Notes: generated from the sequence alone by a model not told the origin. A DNA stretch of 64,000 nt from an uncultured Sphingomonadaceae bacterium (GCA_947499975.1 CANMQE010000003.1:124001-188000); one strand, 5' to 3'; counted from the stretch's first letter, positions 6,368 to 16,329 are shown. A program made the numbers and translations.

Positions 6368-8641
6368 TCATGGCAGGGCCGATAGCAGCGGAAGCCGCCG
6401 CAGGCGAATGCCCGTTGCACTGGCAAAGGCGTTGGCGATGGCAGGCGCAACGGGCGGCACCCCGATTTCGCCCGGATCGAACGGATCGGCTTCGCTTTCG
6501 ACCAGTTCGATCTCGATCTGCGGGCTTTGTGCCAGGGTGGGCATGGCCAGCGCTGCAAGCCGCTGCGAGGTGGGCAGGCCCTCGGTATATTGCGTGGCAC
6601 AGCCCAGTGCCATGCCGAGGCCGAACAGCAGGCCGCCTTCTATCTGTTGCAGGGCCAGATCGCGGTTCACCACGCGGCCGATATCGGCGCAGCAGTAAAG
6701 CCGCCGGGCGCGCACGCCGCCTTCGCCTGCGCTGGCTTGCGCCACCACGGCAATGCGGCCCACCGCCTCGCCCAGCTGCATGCGATGGCACGCCACGCCC
6801 TGCCCACTGCCGGGCCGCCCGCCATCCCACGATGCCAGCCGCGCCGCGCGCTGGAGCACGTCTGCCATGCCGGCATCCTGCCCCAGCATCGCGATGCGGT
6901 AACTGATCGGCTCGCGCTCATGCTCCTGCGCAAGTTCGTCGATAAAGCTTTCGCGAATGAAGCAATTGTAGCCATCGGCCTGACCGCGCATCTGCGCCGT
7001 GGGCAGCATGATGGTGACAGGCGCGTGTTCTACCGAGAGATTCGCCACGCCGTAGGGGCCTGCGAGGCCGGATACGGCGAAGCTGTCGGCCTCCCCCTCC
7101 AGATTGTCGATGGCCGCCCATGTCACCGTGTTTTCAAACAGGCGCTGGCCGAATTCGCGCATGGTGGGCGGGCTGGCAACGCGCGCGCGCAGCGTGCGGA
7201 TATTGCCTTCGTTATCGGTTTGCGCGGCCATCAGTCCGGCTGCGGGCGGGCGCGGCAGGCTGGCCACGTGTTCCTGCCACCGCGACCATGTCAGCTGCAC
7301 CGGACGCTCCGCCTCCCGCGCCAGCAAGGCTGCCTCGATGGCGATCTCGCTTTCCAGCCGCCTGTCGAAACTGCCGCCGGCTGCCACGGGATACAGCACG
7401 ACCTTGCTGGCGCTGATGCCCAGCGCCCTTGCCGCCGCCTTGCGCGCGGCTTCGGGGGCCTGCGTCGGCAACCAGAGTTCCAGCGTGCCATCCAGCAACC
7501 GCGCGGTGGCGCTGGTCGTCTCGATCGTGCCGTGGACGCCGGGCGCAATATCGTAACGGCGCGCCATCGTGGGGGTGTAGCCCTCGATCCCGTTGCCCCG
7601 TTTCTCGAATACCGTGGCCGGGCCGTCCGTCACCGCGCTTTCCAGTGCATTGTCGATGGAGGCGCTGTTGACTGGCCGTTCCACCGCAAAGCGCGGGGAG
7701 ATTGCCAGCAGCGCCTGTTCGGCGGCCCACCAGTTGTCGGCAATCGCGGCCAGCCATCGCTTCGAGCGTACCAGCTGAATCAGTCCGCGCACCCGGCTGG
7801 CGAGCGCAGGATCGAATTCCAACAGTTCGGACTTGTCGCGCGGGCCGTGTCGAATGGCGGCGAACACCATTCCCGGCAATCGCACGTCTCCTGCAAAGAC
7901 ATGGCTGCCGTCCACCTTGGAAGGCAGGTCCAGCCGGGGGAATCGCGGGGGAATATCGGCGGTGGCGATGCCCGGCAGAGCGGGCGCTTCCGCTGGCGGC
8001 CTGGTGAGCAGAGGCGGCGGATCCGGCGCATCGAAACGCGCGGCCTCCAGCGCCAGATCGGCAAAGCTCGCGGCGCGATCGTCGTGGTAGATCACGCCGT
8101 TTTCCGCGCGGCACTGCTCCCACGGCACATCCCACCGCTCTGCCGCGGCCTGTGCCAGCATGGCCCGCGCGGCAGCACCAGCATCGCGGCACGATCGTTC
8201 GTACGCGGCAAGCGTGGTGCCACCCGCGGTGACGCTGAAGCGTTCGTCCTGCGCCCAGTTGCGCAGCAGCAGATCGTCCGCATCGTCCATCAGCGGCGGG
8301 ATCAGCGGCTGCCACAAGGGTGCCCATTCGGCGGCCAGCGGCACATTGGCATAGGCCCCGCTGACAGGCGCCGGCTCCACGGCTACCTGCCGCCAGTCCG
8401 CCCCCATTTCCATCGCCACGATCTGCGGCAAAAGGGTGGTAACGCCCTGCCCCATCTCCAGCTGCGGCACCGCCACCGTCACCACGCCATCGGCAGCAAT
8501 CTTCAGCCAGGCATCGACGGCGAATTCCCCTTCACCGGGGGCGAGGGGATTTTCGAAACTGCGCGGGGCCAGGCTCCAGGCGACGAGCAGGCCGCCGCCA
8601 ACCGCAGCGCCTGCCAGCAATCCCCGCCGCGAAACCTGCAC
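6368..8641 (-). CDS. Xanthine dehydrogenase-family molybdopterin-binding subunit (isoquinoline 1-oxidoreductase beta-like)
   Basis: 757 aa from a GTG start at 8641. A Tat signal with anchor lies at the N-terminus: SRRGLLAGAAVGGGLLVAW. Family segments include EMGQGVTTLLPQIVAMEMG, PVAAGGSFDRR and GPYGVANLSVEHAPV, characteristic of IorB-type large subunits that hold the Mo-cytosine-dinucleotide cofactor and act in the periplasm as hydroxylases or aldehyde oxidoreductases. The small [2Fe-2S] subunit normally encoded next to it is absent; neighbours are mrp 6 bp upstream and hemH 13 bp downstream. The substrate is unknown. Confidence 0.88.
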   Translation of the reverse strand: MQVSRRGLLAGAAVGGGLLVAWSLAPRSFENPLAPGEGEFAVDAWLKIAADGVVTVAVPQLEMGQGVTTLLPQIVAMEMGADWRQVAVEPAPVSGAYANVPLAAEWAPLWQPLIPPLMDDADDLLLRNWAQDERFSVTAGGTTLAAYERSCRDAGAAARAMLAQAAAERWDVPWEQCRAENGVIYHDDRAASFADLALEAARFDAPDPPPLLTRPPAEAPALPGIATADIPPRFPRLDLPSKVDGSHVFAGDVRLPGMVFAAIRHGPRDKSELLEFDPALASRVRGLIQLVRSKRWLAAIADNWWAAEQALLAISPRFAVERPVNSASIDNALESAVTDGPATVFEKRGNGIEGYTPTMARRYDIAPGVHGTIETTSATARLLDGTLELWLPTQAPEAARKAAARALGISASKVVLYPVAAGGSFDRRLESEIAIEAALLAREAERPVQLTWSRWQEHVASLPRPPAAGLMAAQTDNEGNIRTLRARVASPPTMREFGQRLFENTVTWAAIDNLEGEADSFAVSGLAGPYGVANLSVEHAPVTIMLPTAQMRGQADGYNCFIRESFIDELAQEHEREPISYRIAMLGQDAGMADVLQRAARLASWDGGRPGSGQGVACHRMQLGEAVGRIAVVAQASAGEGGVRARRLYCCADIGRVVNRDLALQQIEGGLLFGLGMALGCATQYTEGLPTSQRLAALAMPTLAQSPQIEIELVESEADPFDPGEIGVPPVAPAIANAFASATGIRLRRLPLLSALP

Positions 8642-8647
8642 GCTGGC

Positions 8648-9616
8648 TCAGCCCTTCGCCATGCCGAGGAAACCGGCAAGCTGCTCCGCAATGCCGACGA
8701 AATGCGCGCCGTATTGCGTGTCGTTGGCGGTGGGCGGCTGGCCCGTGTCGCTGGCCACGCGAATTTCCATCGCCAGCGGCACGCGCCCCAGGAAAGGCAC
8801 GCCCATGGATTGCGCCGCGGCCTCCGTACCGCCCTGCCCGAACGGATTGCTGAGCGTGCCGCATTCGGGGCACAGATATCCGGCCATGTTCTCCACCAGG
8901 CCAACGATCGGCACCTGCGCCTGGCGGAAAAGATCCATCGCGCGCGTCGCGTCAATCAAGGCGAGATCCTGCGGGGTGGAAACCACCACCGCGCCCGCGG
9001 GCTTGAACTTCTGCAACATGGTGAGCTGCACGTCGCCGGTGCCGGGCGGCAGATCGACGATCAGCAATTCGGTGTCACCCCAGTCGGCTTCCATCAGCTG
9101 GGCCAGCGCCTGGCCCACCATGGGGCCGCGCCAGGCGATGGCCTTGCCCGGCTCGATCAGCTGGCCCATCGACAACACCTTCACGCCGAACTCGGTCTGG
9201 GTCGGGATCAGGGTCTTGCCCTCGGCCCGCACCTTTTCGTTGGCCACGCCCAGCAGCAGCGGCTGCGAGGGGCCGTAGATGTCGGCATCCACCACGCCCA
9301 CCTTCACGCCCTTCTTCGCCAGCGCCACGGCCAGGTTGGTGGTGAGGGTGGATTTGCCCACGCCGCCCTTGCCCGATCCCACGGCGATCACCTGCCGCGC
9401 GACCTTGTCTGCCATCAATGCCACACGCACCTCTTCAACACCGGCAACGCTGCCCACCGCCTCCTCCAGCTCTTTCTGCAATTGCGCGGCGGCGCTGCGG
9501 CCAAGGCTGCCCGCATCGGCGATGATGGTGGCCACGCCGTCTGCAAATTTCACCGAACGCACCATGCCCGAAAGTTCTGCGGGAATGGCCTCTTTCACTG
9601 CTGTTTCACTGCTCAT
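8648..9616 (-). CDS. mrp: Mrp/NBP35-family iron-sulfur carrier ATPase (ApbC-like)
   Basis: 322 aa. An N-terminal DUF59/MIP18-like segment (residues 1-70) is followed by a P-loop of deviant Walker A type GSGKGGVGKST (80-90). VDLPPGTGD (about 188-196) is the Walker B/A' region, and C249-x2-C252 in GYLCPECG is the cluster-binding CxxC. These proteins bind and deliver Fe-S clusters. Co-transcription with a molybdo-iron-sulfur enzyme gene and hemH is consistent with a cofactor-maturation role. Confidence 0.93.
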   Translation of the reverse strand: MSSETAVKEAIPAELSGMVRSVKFADGVATIIADAGSLGRSAAAQLQKELEEAVGSVAGVEEVRVALMADKVARQVIAVGSGKGGVGKSTLTTNLAVALAKKGVKVGVVDADIYGPSQPLLLGVANEKVRAEGKTLIPTQTEFGVKVLSMGQLIEPGKAIAWRGPMVGQALAQLMEADWGDTELLIVDLPPGTGDVQLTMLQKFKPAGAVVVSTPQDLALIDATRAMDLFRQAQVPIVGLVENMAGYLCPECGTLSNPFGQGGTEAAAQSMGVPFLGRVPLAMEIRVASDTGQPPTANDTQYGAHFVGIAEQLAGFLGMAKG

Positions 9617-9710
9617 GGGAGGGACTGCTAGCGACTTGCGCGCGCCAGGTCAGCAATATTGGCCCTAAGACCCCCTGTTTTTTGCGCAAAGCATTCCTAT
9701 AGATAAGGAC

Positions 9711-10919
9711 ATGACACGTTTGGGTGGGTTTTTCGAAAGGTACGGCCTCGCAATGGCTGGCAAGCGCAATCCCTGGGGCAAGCCGCAAGGCGGCGGCTCC
9801 GGCGGCGACGATGGAGGGCGGGAGGACGGCAGCGACACGCCCGCAGGAAGCGACAATGGCGGGGATAGTCCGCCCCCTCGCGGCCCGCGTAATCCCTGGC
9901 TTCCGGGCGGCGGCAGCGCCGGATCGGACCGTCCGCGCCGCAGCGCCAATATCGAGGACATATTCAAGAACCGCGGCCCCGAAGGCCCGCGTCGCAGCGG
10001 CGGCGGTGGCCCCGGCGGGCCGAATTTCCGCTTCCCACAACGACCCGGCGGCGGCAGCTGGTTCCCCTTCGCCGTAGCCGCGATCGTGGTGGTATGGGCC
10101 TTGGCGACATCGATCCACTTCGTGCAGCCGCGCGAACAGGGCGTGGTGACGTGGCTGGGCGGCAAGTATTCGCGCACGCTGAACCCCGGCACCGAATGGA
10201 CCGCACCCTGGCCTATCCAGACCGTGGAGATCGAAAACGTCAGCCAGATTCGGCGCGAGACGATTGGCGACGGAGCGGAGAACCTGATTCTCACCGGCGA
10301 CCAGAGTCTAGTCGATCTCTCCTACCTCGTGCGCTGGAACATCAAGGATCTGGTGCAATACAAGTTCGAGCTGGAAGACCCCAACGAGACGCTGCGCGAA
10401 GTGGCCGAGGCCGCCATGCGTGCAGCCGTGGCCGAGAACGAGCTCGACACGGTGCTGTCGGGTGCCGGTCGTGAGCAGGTGCAGACGCGCGTTCGATCCC
10501 GCATGCAGACGATCCTCGATGCCTATGAGGCCGGGATCAATGTGCAAGGCGTGGATATCGCGCGTACGGAGGCCCCGCAGCAGGTTATCGACGCCTTCAA
10601 CGACGTGCTGGCCGCAAGGCAGGACCGTGAACGCAGTCTCAACGAGGCGCGCCGTTACGAACAGCAGTTGCTGGCACAGGCGCAAGGTAGCGCCGCCGAG
10701 TTCAACGAGATCTACTCGCAATATCGCCTCGCGCCCGAAGTGACCCGCCGCCGGCTTTATTACGAGACAATGGAGGGCGTCCTGCGCGACACCGACAAGA
10801 CCATTATCGAGACAGATGGCGTAACGCCGTATCTGCCCCTGCCCGAAGTGCAGCGCCGTTCGCGCGCCGCGCAGGCACCGGCGGTGACCGACGGCTCCGC
10901 CCAGCAGGGAGGCCAGTAA
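9711..10919 (+). CDS. hflK: HflK, FtsH protease modulator (SPFH protein)
   Basis: 402 aa. An N-terminal Gly/Pro/Arg-rich cytosolic tail of about 110 residues precedes one transmembrane helix (WFPFAVAAIVVVWALATSIH), then an SPFH/Band 7 domain on the periplasmic side (VQPREQGVVTWLGGKYSRTL onward). HflK and HflC form the cage that surrounds FtsH. An alternative ATG at 9753 (MAGKRNPWGK) has a GAAAGG upstream and may be the true start. The gene ends one base before hflC. Confidence 0.94.
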   Translation: MTRLGGFFERYGLAMAGKRNPWGKPQGGGSGGDDGGREDGSDTPAGSDNGGDSPPPRGPRNPWLPGGGSAGSDRPRRSANIEDIFKNRGPEGPRRSGGGGPGGPNFRFPQRPGGGSWFPFAVAAIVVVWALATSIHFVQPREQGVVTWLGGKYSRTLNPGTEWTAPWPIQTVEIENVSQIRRETIGDGAENLILTGDQSLVDLSYLVRWNIKDLVQYKFELEDPNETLREVAEAAMRAAVAENELDTVLSGAGREQVQTRVRSRMQTILDAYEAGINVQGVDIARTEAPQQVIDAFNDVLAARQDRERSLNEARRYEQQLLAQAQGSAAEFNEIYSQYRLAPEVTRRRLYYETMEGVLRDTDKTIIETDGVTPYLPLPEVQRRSRAAQAPAVTDGSAQQGGQ

Positions 10920-10920
10920 C

Positions 10921-11760
10921 ATGTTCGAACGTTACAAAGCCGCCATCATCGTTGCCGTCGTGGCACTGATCGTGATCATAAGCTCGATGGTGATCGTTCC
11001 CGAAACCCAGCAGGCCGTCGTGGTGCGGACAGGTGAACCCGTCCGCGTCATCAATCGCTTCGACCCTTCCGCCGATTTCGAGGACACCGGAGCCGGCGTG
11101 ACCTGGCGTATCCCGTTGTTCGAGCGGGTGCAGATGGTCGATCGCCGTATCCTGTCGCTCGACATGGAAGACGAGACCGTTCTCTCGAACGATCAGCAGC
11201 GCCTGCAGGTGAATGCCTATGCGCGATATCGCATCTTCGACCCCGTGCTGTTCGTGCAGCGCGCCGGCAGCGAGGACCAGCTGCGCAACCAGCTGGAGCC
11301 GATCCTGGCCTCCGAACTGCGGCAGGAACTGGGCCGGCGCACCTTCGCCAGCCTGCTGACGCCCGAACGCGGCAACGCCATGACGAACATCCGCGACACG
11401 CTGGACGACGAGGCCCGCAATTACGGCGCCCAGGTGCTGGACGTACGGATCAAGCAGGCCGACCTTCCCGAAGGCACGCCATTGCAGGCAGCTTTCAACC
11501 GGATGCGTTCGGACAGGCAGGAACAGGCAGAAACAATCCGTGCAGGCGGTCGCCGCGACGCGCAGATCATCCGGGCAGAGGCGGAAGCCGACGCCGCGCA
11601 AATCTATGCCGAGGCGTACAACCAGGACCCCAGTTTCTACGACTTCTTCCGCGCCATGCAGTCCTATCGCACCACCTTCGAAACCGGAGAGGGCGAAAGC
11701 GCGATCATCATGAGCCCGGATAACGAATATCTGCGCCAGTTCCGCGGCGGCGGGAATTGA
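10921..11760 (+). CDS. hflC: HflC, FtsH protease modulator (SPFH protein)
   Basis: 279 aa. One N-terminal transmembrane helix (AAIIVAVVALIVIISSMVIV) is followed by an SPFH domain beginning VPETQQAVVVRTGEPVRVIN and a helical C-terminal part with the family motif RAEAEADAAQIYAEAY. It starts one base after the hflK stop codon, so the two are translationally coupled. Partner of HflK in the HflKC-FtsH complex of the inner membrane. Confidence 0.95.
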   Translation: MFERYKAAIIVAVVALIVIISSMVIVPETQQAVVVRTGEPVRVINRFDPSADFEDTGAGVTWRIPLFERVQMVDRRILSLDMEDETVLSNDQQRLQVNAYARYRIFDPVLFVQRAGSEDQLRNQLEPILASELRQELGRRTFASLLTPERGNAMTNIRDTLDDEARNYGAQVLDVRIKQADLPEGTPLQAAFNRMRSDRQEQAETIRAGGRRDAQIIRAEAEADAAQIYAEAYNQDPSFYDFFRAMQSYRTTFETGEGESAIIMSPDNEYLRQFRGGGN

Positions 11761-11904
11761 TCGCCCGGCTGCAGGTACGATTACATTTGTCGTTAAAGCG
11801 GCATTCAGCCGTCCCGCGCTGAATGTCACTCGCACAACGGAACCAGTTGCGCGCTCATTCGCATGAGGATGAGACGAGTAAGATAAGACAGAGGATATAA
11901 GGAC

Positions 11905-13452
11905 GTGAAGCCAGTGCGCTATTCCTACGGTATCACATCGGCCCTGCTTGTAGGCGGGGCGGCCATCTCGCTGATTACCGGTTATCCCGCCGGGGCGCAG
12001 GTTGCGCAGAACGATCGCATACAGATGCAGGATCGCGTGCCGATCTCCGGTGCGCCCGCCAGCTTCGCCGATCTGACAGAAGTGCTGCAACCGGCGGTGG
12101 TAAACATCTCCACCCGCCAGTCCATCACCATCCCGCAGGCGCAGAACCCGTTCGAAGGAACGCCCTTCGGCCAGTTCTTCAACCAGCGCCGTGGCGGTGG
12201 TGGCCCGCAGACCCGCGAGGCGACCTCGCTGGGTTCGGGCTTCATCGTTTCGGCAGATGGCTATGTTGTCACCAATAATCACGTTGTCTCGCCCGATCAG
12301 CGCGCGCAGTTGGAAGAGGTGACGGTCACCCTGCCCAATGGCACCGAATACCAGGCCGAGGTGGTGGGCACCGATCCCAGCTCCGATCTCGCCGTGCTGA
12401 AAATTCAGCGCGCCGAGCCTTTCCCCTTCGTCAATTTCGGCGACAGTGCGCAGGCGCGCGTTGGTGACTGGGTCATTGCCATCGGCAACCCCTTCGGCCT
12501 CGGCGGTACGGTGACGAGCGGTATCGTTTCCGCCGTGCAGCGTTCCACCGGCTCCGGCGGCGCATTCGATCGATACATCCAGACAGACGCCGCCATCAAC
12601 CGCGGCAATTCCGGCGGCCCGTTGTTCGACATGCAGGGCAATGTCATCGGCATCAACAACGCCATCCTCTCGCCCTCCGGCGGCAGCGTGGGTATCGGCC
12701 TTGCCATCCCCGCCGAGGATGCCGCACCGATCGTTCGCGCGCTGATCAGCGGCGAGGAGATCCTGCGCGGCTATCTGGGCGTGCAGATCCAGCCTGTTGA
12801 CGAGGATATCGCAGAAGCGCTGGGCATCGAAGAAGGCGTAGGCGAACTGGTGCAGGGCGTGCAGCCCGGCGAAGCTGCCGAGGATGCGGGTCTGCAGCCC
12901 GGTGACGTCGTCGTGTCGGTGAACGGCGAAACCGTTACACCGGAAAACACGCTGTCGCGCATCGTCGCCAATATCGAGCCGGGCACCGTCGTGCCCCTCA
13001 CCTACATTCGCAACGGCGATCAGAACCGCGTCAATCTCACCGTGGGACGCCGTCCCAGCGATGAGGAACTGATGCGGCAGAACATGTTCCAGAACGACGA
13101 CGAGAACGCGCCGGCACCTACCGTTCCCGAAAGGGGCACCGGGCTGCTGGAAGAGATCCTCGGCATCCAGGCCGTTGAAATCACGCCGCAGATCGCCCGC
13201 CAGCTTGGCCAGCCAAGCGACACTACCGGCCTTGCCATCACTGCCGTCGCACCGACGTCGGATGCAGCGCGCCGGGGGCTTTCGCGCGGGGTGATGATCC
13301 TCTCGGCCAATGGCCGCTCGGTCAGCACCGTCGAAGGCCTGGAAACGATCCTGCGTGCGGTGCGCGAGGATGGCCGCGAAGCCGTGTTGCTGCGCGTCAG
13401 GTCGCGTCAGGGCGTGACCCAGTCGCTGCCCGTTCGCTTCGTGGAAGACTAA
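11905..13452 (+). CDS. Do-family periplasmic serine protease (DegP/MucD-like)
   Basis: 515 aa from a GTG start at 11905, with ATAAGGA just upstream; the product begins MKPVRYSYGITS with a signal peptide to about residue 31. Trypsin-like domain with triad H126 (TNNHVV), D161 (SSDLAVLK) and S236 (NRGNSGGPLF), then two PDZ domains (about 285-375 and 420-510). Degrades or chaperones misfolded envelope proteins. It follows hflKC by 144 bp; a GGAACC hexamer at 11839-11844 resembles the -35 of extracytoplasmic-function sigma promoters, but no convincing -10 was found. Confidence 0.95.
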   Translation: MKPVRYSYGITSALLVGGAAISLITGYPAGAQVAQNDRIQMQDRVPISGAPASFADLTEVLQPAVVNISTRQSITIPQAQNPFEGTPFGQFFNQRRGGGGPQTREATSLGSGFIVSADGYVVTNNHVVSPDQRAQLEEVTVTLPNGTEYQAEVVGTDPSSDLAVLKIQRAEPFPFVNFGDSAQARVGDWVIAIGNPFGLGGTVTSGIVSAVQRSTGSGGAFDRYIQTDAAINRGNSGGPLFDMQGNVIGINNAILSPSGGSVGIGLAIPAEDAAPIVRALISGEEILRGYLGVQIQPVDEDIAEALGIEEGVGELVQGVQPGEAAEDAGLQPGDVVVSVNGETVTPENTLSRIVANIEPGTVVPLTYIRNGDQNRVNLTVGRRPSDEELMRQNMFQNDDENAPAPTVPERGTGLLEEILGIQAVEITPQIARQLGQPSDTTGLAITAVAPTSDAARRGLSRGVMILSANGRSVSTVEGLETILRAVREDGREAVLLRVRSRQGVTQSLPVRFVED

Positions 13453-13459
13453 ACATTAA

Positions 13460-13500
13460 GGGGCGCGCCAGGCTTACCGGCCAGGCGCGCCCTTTGCTTT
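13460..13500 (+). terminator. Terminator after the Do protease gene
   Basis: Stem GGGCGCGCC (13461-13469) pairs with GGCGCGCCC (13484-13492), followed by TTTGCTTT. It lies 8 bp after the protease stop and before the convergent PBP gene. Confidence 0.75.
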
Positions 13501-13579
13501 CGCCAATCTTCGGAATGAGAAGCCCGCTCCGGACAACGGCTCGCGCGCGAACAGCGCCTTTCAAGCAGCCTATCCGCCG

Positions 13580-15817
13580 TTAGAACTGCCGCTCGTTAAT
13601 CGCTTCATTGCTGCGCCGCTGCTGCTGGCGATCGTCCTGCGGCGTGTCGCGACCCGTCGCGCGCTCCAGGAAATCGTCGCTCGCTGCTGGCGGGGGTTCG
13701 CGCCGCCGTGCAGTCGGCGTGGCTGACGGCGCGGGTCCAGGCTGTTCCAGTCCACGCGGATCCAGGGGATCGCGCACGACATTCTCGCCTTCGCCCTCCA
13801 CATCGAAGCCTTCGCCATAACGGCCCTGATCGCCGCTAGGATCGACCAGATTGCCCTGCTCGTCGATGTAGAAATAGTAGTCGTCGTCCTCGCCGTAATA
13901 GAACTCGTCATCGGGCTCCAGCTGCCACTCGGGAAGCTTGAGATCGGTGTCGAATTCCTCCACCGGCCGGTCGCGAACGGCATAGCGCATGAACGCGGCA
14001 AAGGCCTGCGCCGGTGCGCGCCCGCCCTGCAGCGCAGCCACGCGGCCGTTATCGTCACGCCCCATCCACACGCCGGTAGTGATGCCGCTGGAAAAGCCCA
14101 CGAAATATCCGTCGCGGTTGGAACTGGTGGTGCCTGTCTTGCCGGCCACGGGGCGGCCAATCTGTGCAGCGCGGCCCGTGCCGGTTGCAACGGCGGTCTG
14201 CAGCAGATCGGTTATTCCTGCGGCAACGTAATCCGGCACCAGCGTGTATGCGCGCGCTTCCTTGTGGCGATACAGCTCCTCGCCACCGGCAGTGGTGACG
14301 CGCAGGATGCCGTAGGGCTCTATGGATCGCCCGCCCGCGGATACCGCGGAGAAGGCACGCACCATGTCCAGCAGGCGCACCTCGGATGTGCCCAGAACCA
14401 TGGAGGGATAGGTGCTGATCGGCGTGGTGATGCCGAAACGGCGGGCCATGCTTGCCACGTTGGAGAAGCCGACCTCGTTACCCAGCTGCGCGGCAACTGT
14501 GTTCTTGGAATAGGCAAAGGCGCTGCGCATATCGATATCGCCGGCATAGCTGCCGCCGGAATTGCGCGGAGACCAGTCGCCGATCGTCACCGGCACGTCC
14601 TTCACCGCGTCATCGGGCGTGTAGCCCGACTCCAGCGCGGCGAGATAGACAAACAGCTTCCACGAGGAACCCGGCTGGCGCACGGCATCGGTGGCACGGT
14701 TGTAATTGGAAGTGACGTAATCGGTGCCGCCCACCAGCGCCAGCACCGCGCCATCGCGATCCAGGCTGACGAGCGCGCCCTGCGCTTCGTCCGGTACGTT
14801 GGACTGAATGGCGGTGGTGGCCGCGCGCTGCATGCCGACGTCCAGCGTGGTCCAGACCTCGATCGGTTCGAACGTATCGCTGGGCAGGAGCATGTCGAGC
14901 TGTGGCAGCGCCCAATCGGTGAAATAGCGGATGGAGTTCTGCCCTTCCGTGGTGGAAAGCTTCACCGCGTCCACATCCACCTGGCGTGCAACGGCGGGGT
15001 CCAGTCCGCCGTATTTCACCATCTGGCCTACCACCACATTGGCGCGGCTGACCGCAGCGTCCACGTCGGCTGTGGGAGAATACCGGCTGGGCGCCTTCAC
15101 CAGACCTGCAATGATCGCCGCCTCTTCCAGGCTCAGCTCGCGGGCCGAATGGCTGAAGAACTTGCGACTGGCGGAATCGATGCCGTAGGCGCCGCCGCCG
15201 AAATACACCTTGTTGAGGTAAAGCTCGAGGATCTGCTCTTTCGAGAAGCGCCATTCCATCGCCATGGCCAACACGGCCTCCCGCAGCTTCCTGTCCAGCG
15301 TGCGGTTGGAATTGAGGAAGACGTTACGCGCCAGCTGCTGGGTGATGGTGGAGGTTGCACTTACCTGCCGATCCTGCGCCACGGCGTTGTACACCGCGCG
15401 AACGAGACCCATCGGATCCACGCCGAAATGCGAATTGAAGCGATGATCTTCCACCGAGACCATCGCCTGCTTCATCACGTCGGGGATTTCATCGGCATCG
15501 AGCCACTGCCCGTAGCTCGGCCCCAGTTCCACGATCTGCGTACCGTCGCGCGCGCGTACGAGAATGGTCTGCCCGGTCTGGCTTTCCTTCAGGGAAGCAT
15601 AGGACGGCAGACTGCGGGAGGCGAAGAACACGGCCGTCGCCACGCCAACGACGGCCAGCAGGAAGACGACCACGCCGGTAAGCGCCAGCCGCTTTGTCCA
15701 GCGCCACACGGCGGGCCCGAAGCCGCGCTCAGCTTCTTCGCGGCGCCGTGCCTGCGATTCAGCGCGGGCGCGCCTTTGTCCTCTTGAGTTGGAGCTGTTG
15801 CCCCGCCGTCTGGCCAT
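13580..15817 (-). CDS. Bifunctional peptidoglycan glycosyltransferase/transpeptidase, PBP1A type
   Basis: 745 aa. A basic, low-complexity cytosolic tail (RRRGNSSNSRGQRRARAESQ) precedes one transmembrane helix (ALTGVVVFLLAVVGVATAVF). The GT51 glycosyltransferase domain has the catalytic Glu in VEDHRFNSHFGVDP and QQLARNVFL. The transpeptidase domain has the SxxK nucleophile in PGSSWKLF and the KTGTTSS box. The C-terminal 100 residues are acidic, Tyr-rich (DDEFYYGEDDDYYFY) and then Pro/Arg-rich, a poorly conserved tail. Builds cell-wall glycan strands and cross-links them in the periplasm. Confidence 0.94.
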   Translation of the reverse strand: MARRRGNSSNSRGQRRARAESQARRREEAERGFGPAVWRWTKRLALTGVVVFLLAVVGVATAVFFASRSLPSYASLKESQTGQTILVRARDGTQIVELGPSYGQWLDADEIPDVMKQAMVSVEDHRFNSHFGVDPMGLVRAVYNAVAQDRQVSATSTITQQLARNVFLNSNRTLDRKLREAVLAMAMEWRFSKEQILELYLNKVYFGGGAYGIDSASRKFFSHSARELSLEEAAIIAGLVKAPSRYSPTADVDAAVSRANVVVGQMVKYGGLDPAVARQVDVDAVKLSTTEGQNSIRYFTDWALPQLDMLLPSDTFEPIEVWTTLDVGMQRAATTAIQSNVPDEAQGALVSLDRDGAVLALVGGTDYVTSNYNRATDAVRQPGSSWKLFVYLAALESGYTPDDAVKDVPVTIGDWSPRNSGGSYAGDIDMRSAFAYSKNTVAAQLGNEVGFSNVASMARRFGITTPISTYPSMVLGTSEVRLLDMVRAFSAVSAGGRSIEPYGILRVTTAGGEELYRHKEARAYTLVPDYVAAGITDLLQTAVATGTGRAAQIGRPVAGKTGTTSSNRDGYFVGFSSGITTGVWMGRDDNGRVAALQGGRAPAQAFAAFMRYAVRDRPVEEFDTDLKLPEWQLEPDDEFYYGEDDDYYFYIDEQGNLVDPSGDQGRYGEGFDVEGEGENVVRDPLDPRGLEQPGPAPSATPTARRREPPPAASDDFLERATGRDTPQDDRQQQRRSNEAINERQF

Positions 15818-15918
15818 GTGCCGTCAAAATCCTGCAAATGCGCGCCAGTTAGCGCCGATCATCGGGTTTCAGACGGCATGCATAGGGCATTCATAATCCA
15901 GCGTGAACGGCAGATGCA

Positions 15919-16329
15919 TCAATTCTCCGCTTTATCCTCCGGTTCGAACTCCAGGGCGGCAGAATTGATGCAGTAGCGCAGCCCTTCCGGCCCCGGTCCA
16001 TCGGGGAAAACGTGGCCCAGATGCCCTGCGCACTTGCTGCACACCACTTCGGTGCGCACCATCCCGTGCGAGGCATCCTGGTTCATTTCCACGGCCTGCG
16101 GATCGGCGGGAGCGGTAAAGCTCGGCCAGCCGGATCCGCTGTCGTACTTGTTCTCGCTTTCGAACACGGGCTGGCCACAGCCGGCGCACTTGTATTCGCC
16201 TTCCAGCTCGTTCTTGTCGTATTTGCCGGTGAAGGCGCGTTCCGTTCCTGCCTCGCGCAGTACCTGGTATTGCTCGGGGGTCAGTTTCTCGCGCCATTCG
16301 GCTTCGGTGAGTTCGACCTTGTCTGCCAT
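15919..16329 (-). CDS. msrB: Peptide-methionine (R)-S-oxide reductase
   Basis: 136 aa from ATG at 16329 ([16 protein letters not shown]); an upstream in-frame ATG at 16362 gives an unsupported 11-residue extension. Zinc ligands C48, C51, C97 and C100 are present, and the catalytic C120 lies in [10 protein letters not shown]. Reduces the R epimer of methionine sulfoxide in proteins, complementing MsrA encoded near 1.4 kb. Confidence 0.96.
   Translation of the reverse strand: MADKVELTEAEWREKLTPEQYQVLREAGTERAFTGKYDKNELEGEYKCAGCGQPVFESENKYDSGSGWPSFTAPADPQAVEMNQDASHGMVRTEVVCSKCAGHLGHVFPDGPGPEGLRYCINSAALEFEPEDKAEN

Noticed and set aside
6527-9631. A 1034-codon open frame on the plus strand opposite the molybdopterin oxidoreductase and mrp genes
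   Set aside because: It is antisense to two genes with intact cofactor motifs; its product is rich in His, Arg, Gly and Ala with no domain, as expected for a mirror frame in GC-rich DNA.
11839-11870. GGAACC upstream of the Do protease as an EcfG or sigma-E type promoter
   Set aside because: The -35-like hexamer is present, but no matching -10 element at the right spacing could be identified.
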